Origin: Opitutia bacterium
Lineage (GTDB): Bacteria; Verrucomicrobiota; Verrucomicrobiia; Opitutales; Opitutaceae
Length of the DNA stretch: 64,000 nucleotides
Reading direction: 5' to 3'
Assembly: GCA_016217595.1 (NCBI GenBank)
Contig: JACRHS010000032.1
Span: 186,001 to 250,000, forward strand
In this document: positions 45,668-55,225 of the stretch, in pieces
Numbering within the stretch: the stretch's first letter is position 1
How the letters are laid out: each line of letters begins with the position of its first letter
The notes under the pieces: generated by a model
The model's database searches: none
What the model was told of the DNA's origin: nothing
The model's input: the letters and a program-made list of their open reading frames with translations, nothing else
Made by a program: the position numbers and the translations under genes

Positions 45668-46990
45668 GTGCATTCCCTAAACTCCACCGATTCCCGCGGG
45701 GTTAGCGGCCTCAGCCGCCGTGCCGCGCTCAAACATGGACTGGCCGGCATCCTCACGTGTGCCGTCGCCCCCGGTTTCCTCCGCGCCGCCCTTGCCGGCA
45801 ACGCCGCGCCCAACAACCGCCTCAACGTGGCCCTCATCGGCAACGGCCTGATCTGCGGCAGTCATTACAATGCGCTCATCGGGCGCGACGACTGCCGGAT
45901 CGTCGCCGTGTGCGACGTGGCGCGTGGCAAGGCCGAGAAGCTGGCCGAGCGCATCATCAAACATTACAGCGGCGCCAAGGAGACCAGCGGCGCGCCCGCG
46001 GTCGGCGTTTATCAGTATTTCGAGGAAGTGCTGGCCCGGCCGGACATCGACGCGGTGTTTGTCTGCACGCCGGATCACTGGCACGCGCCGATCTCGTGCG
46101 CTGCGATGCGGGCGGGCAAGGACGTCTATTGCGAAAAGCCGCTCACGCTCACGGTGCGCGAGGGCCGCACGCTCGTCCGCACGGCGCGGCAGTACGGGCG
46201 GGTGTTGCAGACCGGCACGCAACAACGCTCCGAAGCGACGTTCCGCCGGGCCGCCGAGATCGTGCGCAACGGTCTGCTCGGTGAAATCAAACGCATCCGC
46301 ACGCGCCTCGGCGAATTTCCGCTGCCCCCCGAGCTGCCCGAACAACCGGTGCCGGCCGACTTCGATTATGACCGCTGGCTCGGGCCGACCCCGTGGCGGC
46401 CATACCATGAAAAACGCGTGCTGGGCCTGTACAGCGGCGGCTGGCGTTGTTTCACCGAATACGGCGGGCGCAAGAACGGCGACTGGGGCGCGCACCATTT
46501 CGACATCATCCAGTGGGCGCTGGGCAAGGACGACTCCGGTCCGGTGGAATTCATCCCGAAGGGTTATCAAGGCGAACTCTACCAGACGCACGTTTACGCC
46601 AACGGCCTCCGGGTCGAGCGTTACGAGGACGGGATGAAACACATGATCGAGTTCACCGGCTCCGAGGGCACGCTCGGCGTCTCGCGCAACAACCTGCTCG
46701 ACGTCGATCCGGCGGTGCTGGCCAGGCGCCCGACGCGCCCCTCCGAGATGCATCTCTACGTGAGCGACAATCATCACACCGATTTTCTCAACGCCGTGCG
46801 CACGCGGCAGCGAACGATCTCCGACGTCGAGACCGGCCATCGCAGCGCCACCATCGGGCATCTTTGCAACATCGCGGCCCAGCTCGGCCGGCCGTTGAAG
46901 TGGAATCCCGCCACCGAGGAAATCGCCAACGATCCGGTCGCCACCGCCATGCTCGACCGCCCGCGCCGCGCACCCTACGGCACCCTCTGA
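45668..46990 (+). CDS. Tat-exported Gfo/Idh/MocA-family oxidoreductase
   Basis: A 440-residue NAD(P)-dependent oxidoreductase-like protein. An N-terminal twin-arginine signal (LSRRAALKHGLAG) suggests folding in the cytoplasm with bound cofactor before export. The Rossmann segment is LNVALIGNGLICGSHYNAL, and the conserved EKPL catalytic-loop motif follows VYC. The C-terminal Gfo/Idh/MocA alpha/beta domain carries YDRWLGPTPWRPY and GAHHFDIIQWALG, typical of the secreted subfamily that acts on sugars. Apparent start GTG 45668. The 247-base gap from the divergent MFS gene should contain promoters for both. The HEAT lipoprotein gene follows 27 bases later. Confidence 0.88.
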   Translation: MHSLNSTDSRGVSGLSRRAALKHGLAGILTCAVAPGFLRAALAGNAAPNNRLNVALIGNGLICGSHYNALIGRDDCRIVAVCDVARGKAEKLAERIIKHYSGAKETSGAPAVGVYQYFEEVLARPDIDAVFVCTPDHWHAPISCAAMRAGKDVYCEKPLTLTVREGRTLVRTARQYGRVLQTGTQQRSEATFRRAAEIVRNGLLGEIKRIRTRLGEFPLPPELPEQPVPADFDYDRWLGPTPWRPYHEKRVLGLYSGGWRCFTEYGGRKNGDWGAHHFDIIQWALGKDDSGPVEFIPKGYQGELYQTHVYANGLRVERYEDGMKHMIEFTGSEGTLGVSRNNLLDVDPAVLARRPTRPSEMHLYVSDNHHTDFLNAVRTRQRTISDVETGHRSATIGHLCNIAAQLGRPLKWNPATEEIANDPVATAMLDRPRRAPYGTL

Positions 46991-47017
46991 TCCTTCAACC
47001 TCTTTACCTCCTCTTTC

Positions 47018-49405
47018 ATGGCTACCGCCTCTTTTCCCCGTTGGCTGCCGTCCACGCTGAGTGTCGCCACGCTGGCGTTGCTCGCCGGTTGTTCGTTCCT
47101 GCCGACCGAAACTCCCCCCGCACCGGCCAACGCCACGGCGTCCGCGGAAGCGCCCGCGCCGGTGACCGCCGATCCCGCAACCTACGTTGCGATTGCCAAG
47201 CTCGATTACGCCGGCAGCCAGAAGGCGCGCGAGGCGTTGACGGGCGCCATCGCCGCAGCCGGTCGCGATAACGCCGCGCTCACCGCGCTCGCGAAGAAAT
47301 TATTGGAATTACTCGCCCAAACCGATTGCACGCCCGCCGGCCGTCAGGCCATCTGCGAGCAGCTCGGCACGGTGCTCGCCGTCACCCTGGCTTCGCCGCA
47401 AGCGACCGTGCCGCCGGTGCTGGTCGGCATGTTGACCAGCGAGAAGGAGGTCGATCTGGCGCGTCTGGCCTTGGATAACATTCCGGGCCGCAACTTCGAT
47501 GCCGCGTTTCTCACCGCCCTCGGGCAGGCCGGCGGGCGCACGCGCGTCGCGCTGGTGCAGTCCGTCGGCAACCGCCGCATCGCCGGCGCCGTGGGGACGC
47601 TCGCGGAGTTGCTCAAAAATTCTGATCCCGCGACGGCCGCCAGTGCGACGCGCGCCCTCGGGCAGATCGGCACCAGCGCGGCGCTCGCGGCCTTGCGGCT
47701 CGCGCCGAACTTTAACGCGCCGGCGGTGGTGGAGGCCCGGCTGGCTTGCGCGCGGCAACTGCCATCCGTGATGGCGATCCCGGCTTTGGCCGAGGTGTCA
47801 TCCGATGCGACCCTGCCGGCGCAGGTGCGCGTCGCGGCGCTCATCGGCCAGTTGCAGGTCGAACCCGCCACCGCGCCGACCCGCGTGGGTGAGGTGCTGG
47901 CGGGCGACAATCCGGTCTTCAAACAGGCGGTGATCACCGCGCTGCCGACGTTGTTGAAACCAGACCAGATATCCGCGCTCGCGGCCAAACTTCCCGGCTA
48001 CGATGCGCCGACGCAGGTCGCGCTGCTCGCCACCTTCGGACGCGCGGGAGACAAGGCCACCGTGCCGGCGGTGCTGACCGAGGTGCAAAGCCCCACGGCC
48101 GAGGTGCGCGCCGCCGCGCTCGAAGCGCTGGGCATGCTGCCGGGCAACACCGAGGTCGCGCTCACTCTCGCGCGCCTCGCCGCGACCATTGGCGCCGACG
48201 CCAAGCTCGCGCGCCAGAGCCTCGCGCGGCTGCACGGCCCGGGCGTGGCCGAAACGGTGTTGGCGGGCGCGAAACGCGCCGGCGATCCGTTGCGCATCGT
48301 TTTCATCGAGCAGCTCGGGCTGCGCAATGCCGACAACGCCGTGGCAGTCCTCATGCAAACCCGCGACGATTCCGACGCGGCGGTGCGCGCGGCAGCGCTC
48401 GGGGCATTGACGCCGCTCGCCACGTTTGCCGAGCAACCCGCCTTGATCGACTGGGTGGCGTCGGCCTCCGACAGCACGGAGAATTCCCGCGCGGTGCGTG
48501 CGCTCGTCGCCGCCAGCGAGCGGCAGACCGATCCGGCCCTGCGTATCCAGGCCATTGCTGCCGCGCTGCCGAAGGCGAAACCCGCCGGGCAGGCCCGGCT
48601 CATGACCGCGCTGTCCCGTCTCGGCGGTGCGGCGGCGGCCGAGGCGCTGGTACCGTTTGCCCTCGGCGATGACGCGGCGGCGGCGGAAGCGGCCGTCACC
48701 AATCTGGGGCGCTGGCCCGACGACACGGCGGTGCTGGCATTGACCGCGGCGGCGGAAAAAGCCGCGACCGAGGCCAGGAAGAAAACGGCGTTGACCACGG
48801 TGGTGCAGATGATCGCCGACAGCCGTGTGCGGCGCTCGCCCGAGCACTCGGAGGCGTTGGTGCGCCTGATGGCTCTGGCGCAGGGCGACGAGCTGCGTTT
48901 GCGGCTGCTGGGGCTGCTCGCGCGGTGCGCGGACTCGCCCGCGCGGAAGCTGGCGAGCCGGTTGCAAGAGGAGCCGGCGCTGGCCGAGGCCGCGCGCTAT
49001 GCCGAGCTGGCGATCCGCGCCAATGCCGGCTGGCCGCCGGCGGTGCGAACCTCCGCCAACGCGTCCAAGGTGAAAAACGCGTTCGACGGCAAATTCGACA
49101 ACGCCTGGACGGTGTCCGCCACGGCGGAGCAATGGCTCGAAATCGATTTCAAGCGCACCCGGCCGTTGCGCCGGCTCGCGTTGGACCAGACCGGCCGCGA
49201 GAGCGAGTGCCCCGCCCAGTACGAAGTGTTCCTGACCGACGATCCGCAGGCCCCGGGCAAGGCCGTGGCATCGGGCAACGGCACGCGCGGCAAGGCCACC
49301 GTCATCGAGTTGAGCGCTGGCGCGCAGGGCCGGTACCTCATCATCAAAAACACCACTGAGCGCAAAGACCCGTCGTGGTCGGTGTGCGAAGTGGTGTTGG
49401 ACTGA
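47018..49405 (+). CDS. HEAT-repeat lipoprotein with C-terminal F5/8C-like domain
   Basis: A 795-residue exported lipoprotein with lipobox LLAGC (Cys25). After a Pro/Ala linker, most of the chain is a solenoid of Ala/Leu-rich two-helix repeats (for example AASATRALGQIGTSAALAAL and VRAAALEALGMLPG), the HEAT/PBS type, acting as a protein-binding scaffold. From about residue 680 a discoidin-type sandwich (NASKVKNAFDGKFDNAWTV ... WLEIDFKRTRPLRRLAL) suggests glycan binding. No enzymatic motif is seen. It is on the same strand as, and 27 bases from, the Gfo/Idh gene, so the two are likely co-transcribed. Its partner protein is unknown. Confidence 0.82.
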   Translation: MATASFPRWLPSTLSVATLALLAGCSFLPTETPPAPANATASAEAPAPVTADPATYVAIAKLDYAGSQKAREALTGAIAAAGRDNAALTALAKKLLELLAQTDCTPAGRQAICEQLGTVLAVTLASPQATVPPVLVGMLTSEKEVDLARLALDNIPGRNFDAAFLTALGQAGGRTRVALVQSVGNRRIAGAVGTLAELLKNSDPATAASATRALGQIGTSAALAALRLAPNFNAPAVVEARLACARQLPSVMAIPALAEVSSDATLPAQVRVAALIGQLQVEPATAPTRVGEVLAGDNPVFKQAVITALPTLLKPDQISALAAKLPGYDAPTQVALLATFGRAGDKATVPAVLTEVQSPTAEVRAAALEALGMLPGNTEVALTLARLAATIGADAKLARQSLARLHGPGVAETVLAGAKRAGDPLRIVFIEQLGLRNADNAVAVLMQTRDDSDAAVRAAALGALTPLATFAEQPALIDWVASASDSTENSRAVRALVAASERQTDPALRIQAIAAALPKAKPAGQARLMTALSRLGGAAAAEALVPFALGDDAAAAEAAVTNLGRWPDDTAVLALTAAAEKAATEARKKTALTTVVQMIADSRVRRSPEHSEALVRLMALAQGDELRLRLLGLLARCADSPARKLASRLQEEPALAEAARYAELAIRANAGWPPAVRTSANASKVKNAFDGKFDNAWTVSATAEQWLEIDFKRTRPLRRLALDQTGRESECPAQYEVFLTDDPQAPGKAVASGNGTRGKATVIELSAGAQGRYLIIKNTTERKDPSWSVCEVVLD

Positions 49406-49420
49406 GCCGCCGGCCGCCGC

Positions 49421-50824
49421 TCACTCGGGCGCCACGTAGTGCTTCATGCCGCCGTGGCGCACGAAGCCGCGATACACCATCAGCGTGGCGCCGAGCGCGA
49501 GCAGTCCAAAAACGCACGCCCAGAGATAGACGAAACGGTACTGTTTGCCTGAGAAATCGAGGAGACTGCCGCACGCGGGCCCTGCAATCATGATGCCCAC
49601 CGAGTAGCAGGCGATGCGGGCGCTGTCGAAGGTGGCAAATTTCATCTTGGGAAACAGCATCGGCCCGACCGACAGCGTGCCGGTGAGGAAGAAGCCCGTC
49701 AGCGAGCCGAACGCCACGAAGAAGAAACCGTAGCTTGCCGCGTCGCGTACGAGGAAGAACGCCAGCAGCGAGACGACCACGTACAGGCCCATGACCAGAA
49801 TCATCATGCGCAGCGGGTGAAACCGGTCCGCCAGCCAGCCCACCGGGTAGGCCTGGAGCAGCGAGACGAAGAGTTGCGCCGCGGCGTATTTGCCCAGCGT
49901 GGCCATGTCCATCTGCACCGATTGGGCGTAGTAGATGTAGAACGCGTCGAACGGCGTGCTGGCCATCCAGGCGAAAGTGAAGGCCAGAAAGATCCAGCGG
50001 TAGTGCGCGTGATGAAAACAATCGCGAAAATAAGAGCGCACCGCGGCGACCGGGCCACCCGCCGGACCGGGCAGCTTGGGCGGCGGCGGCGGATACGGAC
50101 CCTCTTTGACCTTGAAGCACATCAGACTGAAACTCACCAGGTACAGCGCCCCGATGCCGAGGAAGATGGCGACGCTGTGCGTCTCGGCCTGACCGAACAG
50201 ATAGAGGTTGAAGAACACGCCGGCGGCCAGACTGCAGATGCGAAACATCGCGAAGAACCGGCTGATGATCACGTGCGGCACCACGTCGTTGATCAGGCCG
50301 AAAAAGGCGGAATTACAGATGATGGCGCAGAGCTCGAAGATCGTCCAAAAAAACGCGAAGGAGATGACCACGCAGGTGTTCACTTGCACGTCCCAGCCGC
50401 TCAGGGCCTGATGCAGCACGCGGCCGATGGCGGGGCTGAAGGCCAGTCCGATCATCGCGCCGAAGGCGATGGGGGTCGGCACGAACAAAAACGGAATCCG
50501 CCGGCCCCACCGGCTGCGGAAACGGTCGCTGTGATAGCTGATCACCGGCGCGAGCCCGATGGCGAAAGCCTGCGGCAGACTGACGAGCAACAGCCCGACG
50601 TACATGTCGGAGAGTTGAAACTGCTTGAGGAGCAGTTGCAGGGTGGGGCGCACCGACCGGTCTTTCAGGTAATAACCGAAGTCGCCCCAAAGCAGCCAGA
50701 CGAAGAGTAGCGCCAGTCCGCCGGTCGTGTAGGTGAGCGCGCCGGCCTGCCAGCGCCGGCCGGTGGTTGGAGTTGGGGTGGTGGAGTCGGCGGGCGTGGC
50801 GGAATCAGGGGAGGAAGAGGCCAT
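49421..50824 (-). CDS. MFS transporter, putative sugar/oligosaccharide carrier (paralogue 2)
   Basis: A 467-residue paralogue of the carrier at 43996: the same LLWGDFGYYLKDRSV opening, YHSDRFRSRWGRRIPFL loop and FGLINDVVPHVIISRFFAM segment, and the same disordered Ser/Thr/Pro leader. Differences are scattered across the chain, so it is an older duplication or a separately acquired homologue, not a recent tandem copy. A frame reaching 51052 exists, but ATG 50824 places the first membrane segment as in paralogue 1. It is convergent with the HEAT lipoprotein, 15 bases apart. Nothing is recognised in the 273 bases between it and the HDOD gene. Confidence 0.85.
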   Translation of the reverse strand: MASSSPDSATPADSTTPTPTTGRRWQAGALTYTTGGLALLFVWLLWGDFGYYLKDRSVRPTLQLLLKQFQLSDMYVGLLLVSLPQAFAIGLAPVISYHSDRFRSRWGRRIPFLFVPTPIAFGAMIGLAFSPAIGRVLHQALSGWDVQVNTCVVISFAFFWTIFELCAIICNSAFFGLINDVVPHVIISRFFAMFRICSLAAGVFFNLYLFGQAETHSVAIFLGIGALYLVSFSLMCFKVKEGPYPPPPPKLPGPAGGPVAAVRSYFRDCFHHAHYRWIFLAFTFAWMASTPFDAFYIYYAQSVQMDMATLGKYAAAQLFVSLLQAYPVGWLADRFHPLRMMILVMGLYVVVSLLAFFLVRDAASYGFFFVAFGSLTGFFLTGTLSVGPMLFPKMKFATFDSARIACYSVGIMIAGPACGSLLDFSGKQYRFVYLWACVFGLLALGATLMVYRGFVRHGGMKHYVAPE

Positions 50825-51097
50825 CGGGAGCGGCGGTCGGGCGGGAGGCGCGGGTTGGTAACCGAATGGTGGGTTGGGCCCGAGACAAGCGGCCCCCCGC
50901 ACCGCGTCGAGCTGTTTCGGCGGGGGGAGCCGATCAGCGCTTGTTATGCTCGGGCCAGCCGATTCTCCCGCTATGGCGGCCAGACCTATCTCGGCGCGTT
51001 GCGGGGCGTTGAATTCGAGCGCATCGCGCTGCATGCCGTCGGAGAATATCACGCCGCCCTCAGCTTTTCACCGAGCGCGTTCTGGCCGCTGCACCGC

Positions 51098-51967
51098 CTA
51101 CAGCTTTGTCATTTGGTGGGCGCGGTTGAGCTGGGTTTGCAGGCTGGGGGCGAATGCCAGCAGTTCCTCACGGCTCATCCGCAGGTGGTTCAATACCTCA
51201 TCTTCTTCCGCGCTCTCGCCGAACTCCTGCTTGTGGCAGATGACGCTGCGCAGCATCCGCGCGCCATAGAGGATCGCCGCCATGCGGTCGTGCGGCTCCT
51301 GCGCCTCCAGCGGCTCGTATTGTTCGCGAATCGGTTCGGTGATCGTCTTGGCGAAATCCCATTTCTTCAGCATGCACGCCGCGACGTCCGCCTGCGTGAA
51401 GCCGAGCAAGAGAAATTCCGCGCTGCTGTGATCGCGCGGGAAATGTTCGTCGGCAAACGGCTTCAAGGCCGGCCCCTGCGCCAGGGCAAATTTGTTGATC
51501 GCCAGCCGGCCGATGGAGTGCAGCAGCCCGGCGGTGTAAGCCACCGCGGTGTCTTCGGCCAGACGGTCCGCCAGCATCTCCGCGGCGAACGCGCACGAGA
51601 TCGATTCGTGCCACATCGTGGTGGCATCGCGCGTGTAGGCGGCGAGCGGCTGGGCGACGATCGCGCCCGAGGCCACCACGGCCACCAGATGATAAACTTC
51701 GCGGAAACCCACGCGGTTGACGGCATCGCCGATGGTGCGACAGGGCGTGCCGCGGCCGAACCACACGCTGTTGCTGATCTGAATGACGCGCGTCGTCAGT
51801 GCGGCGTCGAGGCGGATGAGCTCGGCGATGTCGTCGAGTCCGGAGTTGGGGTCGGAGAGCAGGCGTTGCAGCCGCGCCAGCACCTGCGCGATGGGCGGGA
51901 GCTGCGGCATCGCAGCGACCAGCGATTCAGGTGTAGGGCGTTCGGACGTTTCTCCAGGGAGCGGCAT
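51098..51967 (-). CDS. HDOD-domain signalling protein
   Basis: A 289-residue cytoplasmic protein whose body is an HDOD domain, a degenerate HD-phosphohydrolase fold used in signal transduction. The family pattern is seen in LPPIAQVLARLQRLLSDPNSGLDDIAELIRLD, split here by TTRVIQISNSVWFG, and in the later HSIGRLAINKF segment. The canonical HD metal pair is not evident, as usual for HDOD. No GGDEF, EAL or receiver domain is attached, so it probably works through protein contacts. Start 51967 (MPLPGETS) was chosen over a longer frame whose N-terminal part is Cys/Arg-rich and unlike the family. Confidence 0.85.
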   Translation of the reverse strand: MPLPGETSERPTPESLVAAMPQLPPIAQVLARLQRLLSDPNSGLDDIAELIRLDAALTTRVIQISNSVWFGRGTPCRTIGDAVNRVGFREVYHLVAVVASGAIVAQPLAAYTRDATTMWHESISCAFAAEMLADRLAEDTAVAYTAGLLHSIGRLAINKFALAQGPALKPFADEHFPRDHSSAEFLLLGFTQADVAACMLKKWDFAKTITEPIREQYEPLEAQEPHDRMAAILYGARMLRSVICHKQEFGESAEEDEVLNHLRMSREELLAFAPSLQTQLNRAHQMTKL

Positions 51968-52170
51968 GGCGATGGATTTATCGGTAACGGGAGCTATGCG
52001 AGTGAATCCGTCGCTTATTTCAAGACTGCATTCCGCGCGACCGCGGCAGAGGCGACATGCTCGCGCAAGCGTATCGCAAGAGCGGGAGGTTGCGGGCTTG
52101 CCAGCTCTGTGAGGTCGGGGCATGGATGACTGCCGCCGTATGATCGATAACCGCTCAGACGGCGTTATTT

Positions 52171-55100
52171 ATGGAAGGAATTACCCTGTTGGTTCTGGTC
52201 ATCCTCGGACTCATCGCGTGGTTCGTGATTCGGTCTATTGTCGCGTTCTTCCAGATCGGAACACTGCGCGAGGAGCTCAAGTCGCAGGCCGAGCAGCTCG
52301 AAAACCTCCGTCGCGACTTCGAGCGCAATCGCGCGCGTCCGGCCGCGCCGCCGCCCACACCGCGCGAGAGCCCGGCACCGGTCGCGCCGCAGGTCATGCC
52401 TCTCGCGCCTCCGCCGGAGCCGGTGCAGACTGCGCCCGTCGTGTCACCCGAGTCAGTGCCCCAGCCGCCCGCCATCCCGGTCCCACCGGTGGAAACTTCT
52501 CTGGCGGCGGAGGCACCCGAGCCGGTCAGGCCCATGTTCGTTTACACGCCACCGCCAGTGATGCCGTCCGAGAAGGAAGCGCCCTCCGCGCTCGAAATGG
52601 AACGGCCGCCGCGCGCTCCGATCATCAACTGGGAGTTGTTCATGGGCGTGAAGCTGTTCGCGTGGTTGGGCGGACTGGCTCTGTTTCTCGCGGTCACGTT
52701 TTTCGTCAAATACGCCTTTGAGCATAATCTCATCCCGCCCGAGGTACGCGTGGCGCTCGGTTTTCTGACTGGCTTGGGACTGCTGATCGGCGGTATCCGG
52801 CTCACGAAAAAGCAATACGAGGTCACGGCCCAAACGCTCTGCGCCACCGGCGTGGTGATTTTGTACGCGGTGACGTTTGCGTGTCGCTCGATCTACCATT
52901 TTCCCTTCTTCGGTGTGTTGCCGACGTTTGCGCTCATGGTGCTCATCACGTCGACAGCGTTTCTGCTCGCGGTGCGGATGGAGGCGCAAGTCGTGGCGAT
53001 TCTCGGCATGCTCGGCGGTTTCCTGACGCCGGTGTTGCTCTCGACGGGGCAGGACAACCCGTTCGGCCTTTTCGGTTATATCGCGCTGCTCGACGTCGGC
53101 CTCATCGCAGTGGCGCTGCACCGGCGCTGGCATTATCTGACGGTGCTGGGAGCGCTCGGCACGATCTTCATGCAGATTGGCTGGGTGGGTAAGTTCTTCG
53201 TCGTGGCAAAAATTTACACGGCGCTTGGCGTGTTCCTCGGGTTCGATCTGCTGGTCCTCGCCGCCTTCGTGGTCGCGCAACGCCGGCAATTGGCGGATGA
53301 CTGGCTGGCGGGCGCGGCGGCGCTGCTGGCCTTGGTCTCGATGGGCTTCGCATTCTACCTGCTCGGGCACGCCAGTCTCGGCCGGCAGCCGGGATTGTTG
53401 TTCGCGCTGGTTTTGATCGCCGATCTCTGCCTGCTCGCACTCGCCTGGCTCGATACCCGGCAGGACAAGCTGCAGCTGATCGCGGGCACGGTGGTCTTCG
53501 TGTGGCTGACGGCGTGGACGCTCACTTACGTCTCCAACGATCTTCTGCCGTGGGCGCTGGCGGCGACGCTCGGGTTTGCCGGCCTCCATTCGGTCTTCCC
53601 GCTCGTGCTGCAACGACTGCGCCCGGGCACCCCGACGGGATGGTGGAGCCACCTCTTCCCGCCGGTGGCGCTGGTGCTGACACTGGTGCCGATTATTCGG
53701 ATACCGGATGTTTCCTTCCTTGTTTGGCCGTTTGTGTTGCTGATCGATCTACTCGCCATCGGTCTGGCGGCGCTCACGGGGGCGGTGGCGGCGGTCGTGG
53801 CGGTGCTCGTTTTGTCGTTGGTGGCAACGGGCTGCTGGATTTTCCACGTGCCGGTCAGCGTGACCGCGTTGCCGGTGGAGGCGCTGCTGTTGATCGGCAG
53901 TTTCTCGCTGCTGTTTTTCGCGGTGGGCATGCTTGGTGTAAAACGCTTCCTCGGTCGCGCCGATGCGTCGTCCCCCGATGCCGCCGCGCAAACGCTGTTG
54001 CCGCATCTCCCGGCGATGGCGGCGATCCTGCCGTTTCTCCTGCTCATCATGGTTGTGTTGCGGCTGCCACTGGCGAATCCCTCGCCGATCTTCGGGCTGG
54101 CGCTGCTCCTCGTCGTGTTGCTCCTCGGGCTCGTCCGCCAGCTCGGTTACGGTCTGCTGGCGGCGGTGGCGCTCGGCTGCGTGGGCGCGCTGCAACTGGT
54201 CTGGCTGGAGCGCCGGTTTGCCGCGGAGTGGGCGCCCGTGCTGCTGGGCTGGAATCTGCTCTTCGCCGCGATTTTCATGGCGCAACCGTTTGTGCTGCGC
54301 CGGCAGCTCACCGGGCAGATATCCGCGTGGGTCGCGGCGGCGCTCGCGGGGCCGCTGCATTTCTGGCTCGTCTACCAGCTCGTGCAACGCGCCTGGCCCA
54401 ACGGCTACATGGGCGCGCTCCCGGCGGCGTTTGCGGTGCCGGCGCTCTTGAGTGTGGTGGCGGTGTTGCGTCTGCTGCCGGCCGACGAGTCGCGACGGCT
54501 GACCGTGCTGGCGTGGTTTGGCGGCGTGGCGCTGTTTTTCATCACGCTGATTTTCCCGGTCCAGTTTGAGCGACAATGGATCACGCTGGGCTGGGCGCTG
54601 GAGGGCGCGGCGCTGTTGTGGCTGTTCCACCGGGTGCCGCACGACGGCCTGCGCCTGGTCGGTGTCGGCCTGCTGCTGGCGGCGTTCGCCCGGCTCGCGG
54701 TCAATCCTGCTGTCCTCACCTACCATGTGCGCAGCGACACGCCGATTTTCAACTGGTACCTCTACGCCTACGGTCTGACCACCGCCTGCCTGCTCGTCGG
54801 CGCGTGGCTGCTCGCTCCGCCGCGTCATCTCGTGCTCGGCAGCAACACTCCACCGGTGTTGCAGACGCTTGCCGGCGTGCTCGCCTTCCTGCTGCTCAAT
54901 ATCGAAATCGCCGACTACTACGGCTCCGCCGGGCACACGCTCACGTTCGAGTTCTCCGGCAACTTCGCACGCGACATGACCTACACCATGGCGTGGGCGC
55001 TTTTCGCCCTCGGGCTGCTCGTGCTCGGGTTGTGGAAACGCGCCCGGCCGGTGCGCCTCGCGGCGATCGGCCTGCTCGGGGTGACGTTGTTGAAACTGTT

Positions 55101-55224
55101 TTTCCACGATCTCGCGCACCTCGCCCAGCTCTACCGCATCGGGGCGCTGTTTGTCGTCGCGGTGGTCGCGATTCTGGCCTCGTTCATCTATCAACGTTTC
55201 CTGCCATCGGAACCCAAGAAATAA
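52171..55224 (+). CDS. DUF2339 polytopic membrane protein
   Basis: A 1017-residue inner-membrane protein. One N-terminal helix (ITLLVLVILGLIAWFVI) is followed by a short coiled coil and a ~100-residue Pro-rich linker. Then come some two dozen membrane segments starting at INWELFMGVKLFAWLGGLALF, which is the DUF2339 signature region. The function of the family is not established. The gene is paired with the DUF3999 gene that starts one base after its stop codon, an association seen in other bacteria, so the two probably act together in the envelope. Confidence 0.88.
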   Translation: MEGITLLVLVILGLIAWFVIRSIVAFFQIGTLREELKSQAEQLENLRRDFERNRARPAAPPPTPRESPAPVAPQVMPLAPPPEPVQTAPVVSPESVPQPPAIPVPPVETSLAAEAPEPVRPMFVYTPPPVMPSEKEAPSALEMERPPRAPIINWELFMGVKLFAWLGGLALFLAVTFFVKYAFEHNLIPPEVRVALGFLTGLGLLIGGIRLTKKQYEVTAQTLCATGVVILYAVTFACRSIYHFPFFGVLPTFALMVLITSTAFLLAVRMEAQVVAILGMLGGFLTPVLLSTGQDNPFGLFGYIALLDVGLIAVALHRRWHYLTVLGALGTIFMQIGWVGKFFVVAKIYTALGVFLGFDLLVLAAFVVAQRRQLADDWLAGAAALLALVSMGFAFYLLGHASLGRQPGLLFALVLIADLCLLALAWLDTRQDKLQLIAGTVVFVWLTAWTLTYVSNDLLPWALAATLGFAGLHSVFPLVLQRLRPGTPTGWWSHLFPPVALVLTLVPIIRIPDVSFLVWPFVLLIDLLAIGLAALTGAVAAVVAVLVLSLVATGCWIFHVPVSVTALPVEALLLIGSFSLLFFAVGMLGVKRFLGRADASSPDAAAQTLLPHLPAMAAILPFLLLIMVVLRLPLANPSPIFGLALLLVVLLLGLVRQLGYGLLAAVALGCVGALQLVWLERRFAAEWAPVLLGWNLLFAAIFMAQPFVLRRQLTGQISAWVAAALAGPLHFWLVYQLVQRAWPNGYMGALPAAFAVPALLSVVAVLRLLPADESRRLTVLAWFGGVALFFITLIFPVQFERQWITLGWALEGAALLWLFHRVPHDGLRLVGVGLLLAAFARLAVNPAVLTYHVRSDTPIFNWYLYAYGLTTACLLVGAWLLAPPRHLVLGSNTPPVLQTLAGVLAFLLLNIEIADYYGSAGHTLTFEFSGNFARDMTYTMAWALFALGLLVLGLWKRARPVRLAAIGLLGVTLLKLFFHDLAHLAQLYRIGALFVVAVVAILASFIYQRFLPSEPKK

Positions 55225-55225
55225 C

